A stretch of 5,381 nt of DNA from Bacteroidales bacterium. Its GTDB lineage: Bacteria > Bacteroidota > Bacteroidia > Bacteroidales > F082. The stretch spans positions 1 to 5,381 of the forward strand of contig JAILDR010000109.1 in NCBI GenBank assembly GCA_024689285.1, given 5' to 3'. The notes under the pieces were generated by a model. It was given only the letters and a program-made list of their open reading frames with translations. It was not told the origin of the DNA and searched no databases. Below are positions 1 to 4,919 of the stretch, in pieces. Each line of letters starts with the position of its first letter. The first letter of the stretch is position 1. The position numbers and the translations under genes are program-made.

Positions 1-743
1 GACAAATTTTCGATGGCAAATCCTCTGCAGAAAAACACTTTATCAGTGGAAAGTACTCTGCAGAAAAACACTTTATCGTTGGAAAATCCCCAGCAGAATG
101 ACACTTTATCTATGGCAAATACTCTGCAAAAAAACACTTTACTCCCCTCGCCCTTCGGAGAGGGGTCGGGGGTGAGGCTCTCTGGTGTGAGGCTCTCTGG
201 GGTCAGGCTCCCTGAGGTCAGGCTAAACAACTTCTCGCTGACATACCTTGTATGGTCCTCCGTCACCATATAGATGCATCGGGAAACATCCTTCACAGCG
301 GCATCCGGCTCAAAGCCCGTAGCCTCCTTCATCAGTTCCTGAGCCTGCTCAGCAGTCATGCCTGCGGGCAGTTCCACCAGCACATGCGTACCACGACGAA
401 CGCTTTCCTCAATCAGCAGCGGCACCAATGGCGACTTCTGCAAGAGTCGGGCACAGATCTCGTCCGTGTGCCCCTTCTCGTCAAAATCCAACATCAGTCG
501 GTTCAGCGGACGGACAGCATCGGCAATCGCCCTGTGATTGTGGGTAAACTCAGCGCAATGCGGTGTCCACACCGGCAAACGATGCTTCAACTGCTCGTCG
601 CCACGTTCTATGCGTGCGCACATCTGCTTCAGCCAAGGCTCACGGCGAAGACGCTCCCAGTCCTCACGGTTGGCTGGTAAGCAAGGGGCGCCGTGCCCCT
701 TGCCGATACATGTAAAATTCTGTTGATTCACGATCATTTCCAT
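1..743 (-). CDS. BT4734/VirE_N-type primase-like protein, N-terminal part (runs off left edge)
   Basis: This minus-strand frame is open from ATG 743 to the window edge, giving 247 full codons with no stop. Residues 1-173 resemble the N-terminal domain of Bacteroidota VirE_N/BT4734 proteins, which are usually followed by a DUF3987 or VirE helicase-like part. Recognisable segments are LPVWTPHCAEF (56-66), RLMLDFDEKGH (82-92), EESVRRGTHVLVELP (112-126) and KDVSRCIYMV (151-160). The D86-x-D88 pair resembles the metal-binding motif of archaeo-eukaryotic primases; this role is inferred. Residues 174-247 are abnormal: SLTPE-type 5-residue repeats, a PSPKGEGS segment, then four 11-residue KVFFCR-type repeats, all in frame. 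The start is chosen because AGGAGG lies 7 nt upstream. A second ATG at 737 would give a 4-bp ATGA overlap with the upstream gene but sits too far from that site. The family call is from recognition, not a search. Confidence 0.8.
   Translation of the reverse strand, partial: MEMIVNQQNFTCIGKGHGAPCLPANREDWERLRREPWLKQMCARIERGDEQLKHRLPVWTPHCAEFTHNHRAIADAVRPLNRLMLDFDEKGHTDEICARLLQKSPLVPLLIEESVRRGTHVLVELPAGMTAEQAQELMKEATGFEPDAAVKDVSRCIYMVTEDHTRYVSEKLFSLTSGSLTPESLTPESLTPDPSPKGEGSKVFFCRVFAIDKVSFCWGFSNDKVFFCRVLSTDKVFFCRGFAIENL
9..145. repeat. Four 33-bp direct tandem repeats inside the primase-like gene
   Basis: Units begin at about 14, 47, 80 and 113 and are contiguous, without spacers. The shared core on the plus strand resembles CTCTGCAGAAAAACACTTTA, with the third unit most diverged. 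On the minus strand they encode four 11-residue units: KVFFCRVFAID, KVSFCWGFSND, KVFFCRVLSTD and KVFFCRGFAIE (residues 202-245). The plus strand is open here too, but the minus frame continues a recognisable protein. The array may continue past the left edge. Confidence 0.9.
144..171. repeat. GC-rich imperfect hairpin element inside the coding sequence
   Basis: CCCCTC (144-149) and GAGGGG (160-165) can pair around a short loop, followed by a G-rich run. On the minus strand it is read as DPSPKGEGS. Similar GC-rich elements read as TPNPSPKGEGS-like peptides are, to my recollection, common interspersed repeats in Bacteroidota genomes; that is memory, not a search. Here it sits in frame between two tandem arrays. 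Confidence 0.6.
172..224. repeat. 15-bp tandem repeats (about 3.5 copies)
   Basis: Units start at 172, 187, 202 and 217. The first two are identical (GTGAGGCTCTCTGG plus one base) apart from the last base, the third is GTCAGGCTCCCTGAG, and the fourth is partial. On the minus strand they encode SLTSG/SLTPE-type 5-residue repeats (residues 174-193). They keep the primase-like frame. Confidence 0.85.
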
Positions 744-1162
744 AATGTTTCCTCCTTTCGAGTTTTAAAGTAAGACATCATCTCGTCGGCCTCCTCCCGG
801 TAGAGCGCCTTGGTCAGCGCCAGGCCGTACTTCTTGGGGAATGTGAACTCCACCTTCACACAGCCGCGATGGGGGTTCTTCCTGGAGTGCTCACGGGTGA
901 TTTTCACGGCACCGTGAGCCGTCTCAAACAGCGTCAGATATTTCGGGCCGTTCATGCCGTCGTTATACCGCTTCACCTTGGTGCGTCCGTCGGCATCTAC
1001 CTCAATGCCAGCACGATAGCGCACACGCTCACCATTGGTCACCTCTTTCTCACTCTCCCACGGGCACGGATAGACATTGATGTTGCCGTTGGTCTGAAAG
1101 TTGATGCTGCCGTCCATCTGGACGTTTTGACTTAATAGTTGTTGCTGAAAAAACTTTTGCAT
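734..1162 (-). CDS. Unrecognised 142-residue protein upstream of the primase-like gene
   Basis: I do not recognise a family. The protein starts with a Gln-rich stretch (FFQQQLLSQNVQ, residues 4-15), followed by a likely mixed beta-rich domain with polar strands, and ends in a charged helical tail (ALYREEADEMMSYFKTRKEE, about 119-138). I see no signal peptide or membrane segment. Its TGA (734-736) lies inside the start of the next gene, a 10-bp overlap, so the two are very likely co-translated; this argues for a role with the primase-like protein. ATG 1162 has no clear ribosome binding site. The same frame stays open upstream for 38 more codons, back to TAA 1277-1279, without an ATG, GTG or TTG. 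It could therefore be the rest of a longer, broken gene. Confidence 0.7.
   Translation of the reverse strand: MQKFFQQQLLSQNVQMDGSINFQTNGNINVYPCPWESEKEVTNGERVRYRAGIEVDADGRTKVKRYNDGMNGPKYLTLFETAHGAVKITREHSRKNPHRGCVKVEFTFPKKYGLALTKALYREEADEMMSYFKTRKEETLWK
751..757 (-). promoter_or_regulatory. Strong Shine-Dalgarno for the primase-like gene
   Basis: The minus strand reads AAGGAGG, with 7 nt between it and ATG 743. It lies inside the last codons of the upstream gene, so the two genes are probably translationally coupled. It decides between the ATGs at 743 and 737. Confidence 0.75.
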
Positions 1163-1205
1163 TTTTAATCGAAGTTTTCTTAGTGAGGTGGGAAGCTTTT
1201 GAAAC

Positions 1206-1238
1206 GCCGGCCAGCTTATCTCATGAGATTCCTCCGGC
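1206..1238. repeat. Palindrome nested in a short inverted repeat
   Basis: ATCTCATGAGAT at 1218-1229 is a perfect 12-bp palindrome. GCCGG (1206-1210) and CCGGC (1234-1238) flank it and could close a second stem. It sits between the small ORF and the 142-residue gene, where it could be an operator or an RNA structure in the minus transcript. The centres of the two elements differ by 1.5 bp. Confidence 0.5.
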
Positions 1239-1276
1239 TCACCAACCTCGATTGTTAATAATTTTACTTGTTGTGG

Positions 1277-1429
1277 TTAGATAAACTTTGCGTAGAAAGG
1301 CTGGTCAATCACTCCGTTGCCTCCACGTTTGTGCGCTCTGCACTGATTCATGAGCGCCATCTGCTGACGAGCCTCATTGGCAAACGTCTGACCTGGATTC
1401 ATGAAACACTTTCGCTTGATTCTTGTCAT
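1277..1429 (-). CDS. Possible small basic 50-residue protein
   Basis: ATG 1429 to TAA 1277 encodes a 50-residue peptide beginning MTRIKRKCFMNPGQTFANEA and ending VIDQPFYAKFI. It is rich in Arg, Lys and Gln and has two Cys (8 and 30). I do not recognise it. It lies in the same frame as the 142-residue gene, separated by its stop and 38 open codons, so the pair could be one gene split by a nonsense change. The nearest good ribosome binding site (AAGGAGG, 1448-1454) is spaced for a different ATG at 1439, which opens only a 21-codon frame ending at 1374. This makes the start uncertain; ATG 1402 (41 residues) is a further option. Confidence 0.4.
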   Translation of the reverse strand: MTRIKRKCFMNPGQTFANEARQQMALMNQCRAHKRGGNGVIDQPFYAKFI

Positions 1430-1444
1430 AACTCTTCATTGTTA

Positions 1445-1462
1445 CCGCCTCCTTTAGGGCGG
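1445..1462. repeat. Short hairpin overlapping a ribosome binding site
   Basis: CCGCC (1445-1449) pairs with GGCGG (1458-1462) around an 8-nt loop. In the minus transcript the AAGGAGG at 1448-1454 is partly in the stem and partly in the loop, so the hairpin could limit access to the start at 1439. It also resembles the GC-rich element at 144-171, so it may just be another interspersed repeat. Confidence 0.45.
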
Positions 1463-1533
1463 GGTCTTAATTGTGATGGTGGATGTGCGCTTCGTGAGTC
1501 AGCATCCATCATCCCCGACCCAACCCCTGTTTC

Positions 1534-1567
1534 TTCGGGAAAACATTCGGGAAAACTTTCGGGAAAC
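1534..1567. repeat. 12-bp tandem repeats, three copies
   Basis: TTCGGGAAAACA (1534-1545), TTCGGGAAAACT (1546-1557) and TTCGGGAAAC (from 1558) follow one another directly. A plus-strand frame through them yields RENIRENFRE-like peptide, but nothing else suggests coding. Confidence 0.8.
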
Positions 1568-1602
1568 GCCCAAAAGCCCCCTTGACAAACCAACAAAAAG
1601 AA

Positions 1603-1636
1603 AGCGGAACCCCCAGAGTTTCAAAGAGATTCCGCT
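1603..1636. repeat. Inverted repeat AGCGGAA / TTCCGCT
   Basis: The perfect 7-bp arms at 1603-1609 and 1630-1636 enclose 20 nt. The right arm is followed by an A/T-rich tract. It could act as a weak terminator or be a remnant of a mobile element; nothing decides between these. Confidence 0.4.
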
Positions 1637-1687
1637 AAACAGCGAAAATTTTTCAAAAAAAGTTTCAGCTTCCCGAACAATCTCCCG

Positions 1688-1698
1688 TGTAACAGAGG
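1688..1698 (+). repeat. Partial REP copy
   Basis: TGTAACAGAGG at 1688-1698 exactly repeats the first 11 nt of the adjacent full REP at 1699-1727. It looks like an abortive or tandem REP remnant. Confidence 0.65.
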
Positions 1699-1727
1699 TG
1701 TAACAGAGGGACGGTTCTTTTGTTACA
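1699..1727 (+). repeat. Left REP of the RAYT unit
   Basis: This 29-nt element begins TGTAACAG, has the core GGGACGG and ends TTTTGTTACA. Position i pairs with position 30-i for all 13 outer pairs if G-T wobbles are allowed (pairs 8, 10 and 12), leaving a CGG loop. The opposite strand would have A-C mismatches, so the fold is strand-specific, as in REP elements used by HUH-type transposases. It is identical to the copy at 4920-4948. Confidence 0.88.
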
Positions 1728-1753
1728 TTTCTGCGAAAGTTTTTGATGGATAT

Positions 1754-1785
1754 TTTGGCTGATTGAAATATTCTTCTTACTTTTG
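1754..1785 (+). promoter_or_regulatory. Bacteroidota-type promoter of the transposase
   Basis: TTTG (1754-1757) and TACTTTTG (1778-1785) are separated by 20 bp and match the -33 TTTG and -7 TAnnTTTG consensus. It lies inside the REP-bounded unit, 31 bp before ATG 1817, so the unit carries its own promoter. Confidence 0.75.
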
Positions 1786-1816
1786 TGGATTGAATTGGTA
1801 AAAAAACCGAAAAGCT

Positions 1817-2596
1817 ATGCCGAGAAAACCAAGAGAATTAAGCGGAACGGGCATCTACCATGTGATGCTCAGGGGGATTAACCGTCAGGACATCTTCTAT
1901 GACGCCAATGACTATGAGACCTTTCTCAAAACGCTGAGAAGACTGGCGCATCCCGAAGATGACCGCCATCAGCCGAAGCCTCCCCTCTGCAACGTCTATG
2001 CCTACTGCCTGATGCCCAACCACGTGCATCTGCTGCTGCAGGAGAAATCGGAGAAACTTGCATCGGTGATGAAGAGCCTCGGAGTGGCCTACGCCTGGCA
2101 CTACAACAAGAAATACGAGCATCAGGGGCCGGTGTTTCAAGACAGGTTCCGCAGCGAGCCAGTCAACGACAATGCCTATTTCTTCACACTTCTGCGATAT
2201 ATTCACCAGAATCCGCTGAAAGCCGGTCTGGCCGATTCCGTGCCCGATTACCGCTGGAGCAGCTGGCACGAATTTGAAAAAGGCGATATCATCTGCAGCA
2301 CAGACCCCGTCATCAGCCATATGCAGCTCGACGAACTGCGCGCCTTGGTTTTTGAGCCCCTGCCAGCCACCGCGAGCATGATAGACATCGAAAGCAACAA
2401 GCAGCGAAGAACCGACGAGCACGTCGGCCAGCTGCTGGTTTCCGAGTTTGGACTCAGAGCGGTCCAGGATGTACTGCAGATGAGCAGGGAGCAACAGCGT
2501 GAAGTAATCAGATTTGCGCGTCGTTCGGGTGCCAGCATCCGTCAGATTGAAAGGCTTACTGGTATCAGCTTCTCTATCGTCAGCAGAACGATGTAA
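1817..2596 (+). CDS. REP-associated tyrosine transposase (RAYT, Y1_Tnp family)
   Basis: This is a 259-residue HUH-type single-strand transposase related to IS200/IS605 TnpA. The N-terminus MPRKPRELSGTGIYHVMLRG is typical of RAYT proteins. The HUH metal site is in CLMPNHVHLLL (H69-x-H71) and the likely nucleophile is Y128 in RYIHQNPLKAGL. WSSW follows at about 147-150. A C-terminal helix-turn-helix-like segment (about 238-257, GASIRQIERLTGISFSIVSR) probably reads the REP DNA. All expected active-site residues are present and there is no frameshift, so the enzyme looks intact. The family cleaves and joins REP hairpins in single-stranded DNA. The gene is bounded by REPs in opposite orientation, and its stop codon TAA (2594-2596) lies in the right REP. 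There is no strong ribosome binding site before ATG 1817. Confidence 0.93.
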   Translation: MPRKPRELSGTGIYHVMLRGINRQDIFYDANDYETFLKTLRRLAHPEDDRHQPKPPLCNVYAYCLMPNHVHLLLQEKSEKLASVMKSLGVAYAWHYNKKYEHQGPVFQDRFRSEPVNDNAYFFTLLRYIHQNPLKAGLADSVPDYRWSSWHEFEKGDIICSTDPVISHMQLDELRALVFEPLPATASMIDIESNKQRRTDEHVGQLLVSEFGLRAVQDVLQMSREQQREVIRFARRSGASIRQIERLTGISFSIVSRTM

Positions 2597-2620
2597 CAAA
2601 AGAACCGTCCCCCTGTTACA
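2592..2620 (-). repeat. Right REP of the RAYT unit, inverted
   Basis: Read on the minus strand it matches the left REP at 28 of 29 positions. The single change is A to G at position 9, opposite a T in the hairpin, turning an A-T pair into a G-T wobble, so the fold is kept. It supplies the stop codons of both convergent genes: TAA 2594-2596 for the transposase and TAA 2618-2616 for the minus-strand gene. It may also act as a terminator between them. Confidence 0.88.
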
Positions 2621-3311
2621 TCTTGTGCCAATGCAGGTCCTGCTGGTCGTATCGGTCGTATTCTGATTGGAAATCCTCGTTGTCTTCAGAGTTGCCATTG
2701 AGCAGCCGTTGTGGATCAATATTCAGTTGCTTCACGCAATCTTGAATGACGGGCAAAGCCTTGTCGTTGGCGGGGTCGCCTTTGTCAAGTCCGGTGAGCC
2801 ATTTCCCTTCTCTGTCCTTGAAGTGGCCTTCAAGAATGGCAGGCAGCGCGAAGCCTTGCGGCACCTCTATCTGACCGGCAGCAGCCAGCCGTCGGAACAA
2901 CTCCACCAAGGTGCCTTTGCCGAACTTACCCGTCCAAGTCAGCTCGCAGTCCTCATCACGACTGCCCGAGAACAAAGCCTTGAAGTCGGCTTCGTTGCCC
3001 TCAATCCATTGTTCCTTTATCAGCATCATGTACAGCAGCAGCAGGTGGGGCTCAGTCACTTTCCCCTTCCGCTTCAGTGTCATCGTCTCGCGCTGTTTCT
3101 GTGGTTTCGCTCCTGCTGTCTTTTTGCTGTGGGCAGCCTTCGTGTTAGCCTCTTTTGCAGGTTGGCCATTGACAATCTGAATGCCGATTCCGCCAGCCTC
3201 TACATTGGCCACCTCGTGCTCCACATGCTTTTCCAGAACCAGGTCGCCTGCTACCGTGACGCCGCTCTTGCCGATGGCTTCCAGAGCCGCCATAATGTCT
3301 TCTTTCTTCAT
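2616..3311 (-). CDS. Unrecognised 231-residue protein with N-terminal shared motif
   Basis: Second gene of a two-gene operon, 11 bp after the upstream stop. Residues 1-17 are a short leader, and 18-44 carry the motif shared with the upstream protein's C-terminus (core GDLVLEKHVEHEV, then NVEAGGIGI). Residues 50-82 are a Lys/Ala-rich basic linker that is probably disordered. Residues 83-200 form a likely folded helical domain (EPHLLLLYMMLIKEQWIEG, then LTWTGKFGKGTLVELFRRLAAAG). The WTG...LVEL...AAG pattern vaguely recalls the C-terminal part of RteC-type Bacteroidota proteins; I hold this weakly. The tail from about 205 is acidic. No signal peptide or membrane segment is visible. Its last codons, ATG TAA, lie partly in the REP, so REP insertion may have reset its C-terminus. 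Only a weak AGAAG lies before the ATG. Confidence 0.8.
   Translation of the reverse strand: MKKEDIMAALEAIGKSGVTVAGDLVLEKHVEHEVANVEAGGIGIQIVNGQPAKEANTKAAHSKKTAGAKPQKQRETMTLKRKGKVTEPHLLLLYMMLIKEQWIEGNEADFKALFSGSRDEDCELTWTGKFGKGTLVELFRRLAAAGQIEVPQGFALPAILEGHFKDREGKWLTGLDKGDPANDKALPVIQDCVKQLNIDPQRLLNGNSEDNEDFQSEYDRYDQQDLHWHKM
3165..3260 (-). other. Shared motif, copy B (N-terminal, residues 18-49)
   Basis: It aligns without gaps to copy A for 27 residues with 17 identities: V-x-GD-x-V-x-EKHVEH-x-V-x-x-V-x-A-GG-x-GI. The underlying DNA is also similar, with a 15-bp identical stretch (GTGCTCCACATGCTT on the plus strand). Spaced Val and Gly residues suggest beta-strand or solenoid-like structure; that is inference. 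Confidence 0.85.
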
Positions 3312-3322
3312 TGCTTCTTCTA

Positions 3323-4597
3323 CTAACCGTTTAGTCTAATTCCCGTTCCGCCTGCCGCCACGTGTTCCACCTGGTGCTCCACATGCTTCTCCACCACATA
3401 GTCGCCCTCCACATGTATCTTGTCAGCCTCTTGCTTGGACAAAATTTTTTCATGTATAAGTGGCGAGCAATTCAGCCACGTTGGATTTTGCGCCAACAGC
3501 GTCGATACACTGCCAAACAGCCCAAGCGCCAAATTCGTTGGAAACCGCAGGAAGGCAGCCGTCAGGTCGTCAGCCGATATCTTGTCCGACTCCACATCCT
3601 TCACGGCATTGGTCAGTTGCTCCAGCACTTGATTGTATCTGTTCGTCAAATCGTCCACAGCAGCCTCCAGCTCTTCGTAGGTCTTCGGTCGCGATTGCTG
3701 AAGCACCTCTTCCATCACCTTCGGGAACAGTATTCCACACAGTTCGTTCAGCGCGTCCGACTGGGGTGTCGACTTGATAATCTGCTCCATCCGCGCCAGA
3801 TGTTTTTCCGCCTGAACCCTGACGCTCTCACCGCTATGGGCGTCTATCAACCCTTCAGGGCAGAGCTTGTCGAACTTGGCCTTAAAAGCCTTGTAGAACA
3901 AGTGCATGTAGGGGCGGCTCGCCTTGCGATTGCATGCCGTGTAGGCCAGCGCCGCGAAATTATCAACCCTCATGCCGACGATGTAGCGAATCAGCACCGA
4001 GTACATGTACTTCAGGAATCCCCAGTTCTGTCGCACCAGCCCGAACAACTCGTTCTTTTTCTCTCTCGGCAGTCCCAACCGTTCAATCATCGTGATGGCC
4101 ATCAGCAGACAGTGCATCTCGCTGCGCTTAAAATTGCCCGACTGCCGAGCCTTGGCCAGCCGTGTCTTCAGCCTGTCGTAAACTCCGTGCCAGTCCGTCG
4201 TGTAGTCGCGTTCCAGCATCGCCTTCATCATCCAATAAAAGAAATTCGGATCATGATTGTCGACCATCAGCCGGTCTGCCCAGTTCTCTGCTGCCTGCAC
4301 GATGTCGACGTCCTTCAGGAGTCGGCCCGCAAAACGGCCTTCACCCTCCAGCAGTTCCAGCAGCGACTTCTTGGCCAGCGAGTCCGTGTTGCCGTTGCGA
4401 AAGAAACACCTGTCAGCCATCAACAGCTTCTTATAATAGGGCATCAAGGCCTTGCGCACCTCATAGAATCCATCGCCACGCCTGTTCCTGCGGGCACACC
4501 ATCTGAGTTCCGACCAATCCACATCCTTCTCCGTCAGATGGCCCTCCAGATAGCCGTCAAACACGTCAATGATACCTTCTTTTATATCTTTTCTCAT
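3323..4597 (-). CDS. Unrecognised 424-residue helical protein with C-terminal shared motif
   Basis: First gene of the operon. I do not recognise a family. It is largely charged and helical. Residues 303-339 have a coiled-coil look (TYEELEAAVDDLTNRYNQVL). Residues 349-375 are hydrophobic (FLRFPTNLALGLFGSVSTLL), either a membrane-associated hairpin or an amphipathic helix. The last 31 residues (394-424) are the shared motif (core GDYVVEKHVEHQVEH, then AAGGTGI). No signal peptide or catalytic motif is apparent. ATG 4597 is the first possible start, because TGA occurs in frame three codons upstream. GGAG lies only 1-2 nt before the ATG, unusually close. The layout of effector-like body plus terminal motif, followed by a gene with the motif at its N-terminus, suggests the two products meet through it. 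Confidence 0.8.
   Translation of the reverse strand: MRKDIKEGIIDVFDGYLEGHLTEKDVDWSELRWCARRNRRGDGFYEVRKALMPYYKKLLMADRCFFRNGNTDSLAKKSLLELLEGEGRFAGRLLKDVDIVQAAENWADRLMVDNHDPNFFYWMMKAMLERDYTTDWHGVYDRLKTRLAKARQSGNFKRSEMHCLLMAITMIERLGLPREKKNELFGLVRQNWGFLKYMYSVLIRYIVGMRVDNFAALAYTACNRKASRPYMHLFYKAFKAKFDKLCPEGLIDAHSGESVRVQAEKHLARMEQIIKSTPQSDALNELCGILFPKVMEEVLQQSRPKTYEELEAAVDDLTNRYNQVLEQLTNAVKDVESDKISADDLTAAFLRFPTNLALGLFGSVSTLLAQNPTWLNCSPLIHEKILSKQEADKIHVEGDYVVEKHVEHQVEHVAAGGTGIRLNG
3326..3418 (-). other. Shared motif, copy A (C-terminal, residues 394-424)
   Basis: This is the C-terminal end of the 424-residue protein, starting IHVEGDYVVEKHVEH and ending GGTGIRLNG. It pairs with the copy at 3165-3260 in the next gene. 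The two copies are separated by the stop, 11 bp and a 17-residue leader. Confidence 0.85.
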
Positions 4598-4619
4598 ACT
4601 CCTTCAAAAAATTAGTCTG

Positions 4620-4627
4620 CAAAGATA
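4620..4627 (-). promoter_or_regulatory. Bacteroidota -7 box for the two-gene operon
   Basis: The minus strand reads TATCTTTG, a match to TAnnTTTG, 22 bp before ATG 4597. That gives a short leader of about 15 nt. I see no clear TTG/TTTG about 20 bp upstream, so the promoter may need an activator; the dyad lies upstream. Confidence 0.6.
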
Positions 4628-4694
4628 CTACTTTTTTCCGGCATAATGACGATAGTCCATTGAAAATACAAATCTTTTTTAAAACCGCAAAAAA

Positions 4695-4724
4695 CGTCCC
4701 ATGTCCCAACGTCCCAACGTCCCA
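4695..4724. repeat. Iteron array, left arm (GTCCCA units)
   Basis: Four GTCCCA units spaced 7-8 bp apart: GTCCCAT, GTCCCAAC, GTCCCAAC and GTCCCATT. They match the reverse complement of 4831-4860 at 26 of 30 positions. Pairing continues 2 bp further inward (4725-4726 with 4829-4830). Confidence 0.88.
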
Positions 4725-4764
4725 TTAAGCATCATCCAAAACCACGAATAGTGAGCATTAACTT

Positions 4765-4790
4765 TTATAATAATATTAATATTATTATAA
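4765..4790. repeat. Perfect 26-bp AT-only palindrome
   Basis: The sequence from TTATAATAAT to ATTATTATAA reads the same on both strands over all 26 bp, centred at 4777.5. It contains only A and T, so it would melt or extrude easily. It sits exactly midway between the two iteron arms. Confidence 0.93.
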
Positions 4791-4830
4791 CCCTAAATAT
4801 CCGCACTCCCCCCGCCTGCCCCCGCCTAAA

Positions 4831-4860
4831 TGGGACGATGGGACGGTGGGACGCGGGACG
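4831..4860. repeat. Iteron array, right arm (TGGGACG units)
   Basis: TGGGACGA, TGGGACGG, TGGGACGC and GGGACG follow at 8-bp spacing. It is the mirror of the left arm about 4777.5. Just inside it (4808-4827) lies a C-rich direct repeat of CCCCCGCCT. Confidence 0.88.
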
Positions 4861-4881
4861 CACCCTCCAGCCCGCCATCGC

Positions 4882-4918
4882 CGACCCGTAATCTCAGAGG
4901 CTCAATAATTACGGGTCG
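4882..4918. repeat. Perfect 11-bp inverted repeat
   Basis: CGACCCGTAAT (4882-4892) and ATTACGGGTCG (4908-4918) are exact inverse complements around a 15-nt loop. The right arm abuts the solo REP, and part of it (CGGGTCG) recurs on the REP's far side. Confidence 0.8.
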
Positions 4919-4919
4919 A

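Larger units (their letters stand above)
1440..1698. other. Region without a convincing gene, repeat-rich
   Basis: No frame here reads like a conserved protein. It contains the hairpin at 1445-1462, a 12-bp tandem array at 1534-1567, an inverted repeat at 1603-1636, an A/T-rich stretch at about 1638-1668, and a partial REP copy at 1688-1698. I found no TAnnTTTG box on the minus strand to drive the genes at 1-1429, so their promoter remains unidentified. Confidence 0.6.

Noticed and set aside
14..145. CRISPR array (33-bp repeats)
   Set aside because: The units are contiguous with no spacers, diverged from each other, and translate in frame as part of a protein.
13..273. Plus-strand 86-residue ORF
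   Set aside because: It is the opposite strand of the tandem repeats; the minus-strand frame continues a recognisable primase-like protein with a strong ribosome binding site.
252..680. Plus-strand ORF of 142 residues
   Set aside because: It is antisense to the primase-like gene, has no family resemblance, and lacks a promoter or ribosome binding site.
1281..1289. Plus-strand TAAACTTTG as a -7 box
   Set aside because: It has three bases between TA and TTTG rather than two, and no plausible plus-strand gene follows.
1473..1703. Plus-strand 76-residue ORF with RENIRENFRE peptide
   Set aside because: It derives mainly from the 12-bp tandem repeats and low-complexity DNA and runs into the REP; nothing suggests a real protein.
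1838..2719. Minus-strand 293-residue ORF
   Set aside because: It is antisense to the intact RAYT gene and crosses the REP; the plus frame carries all HUH motifs.
3362..4615. Plus-strand 417-residue ORF
   Set aside because: It is antisense to the 424-residue gene. Its His/Gln/Leu-rich composition is typical of a shadow frame, and the minus gene has a promoter and shares a motif with its neighbour.
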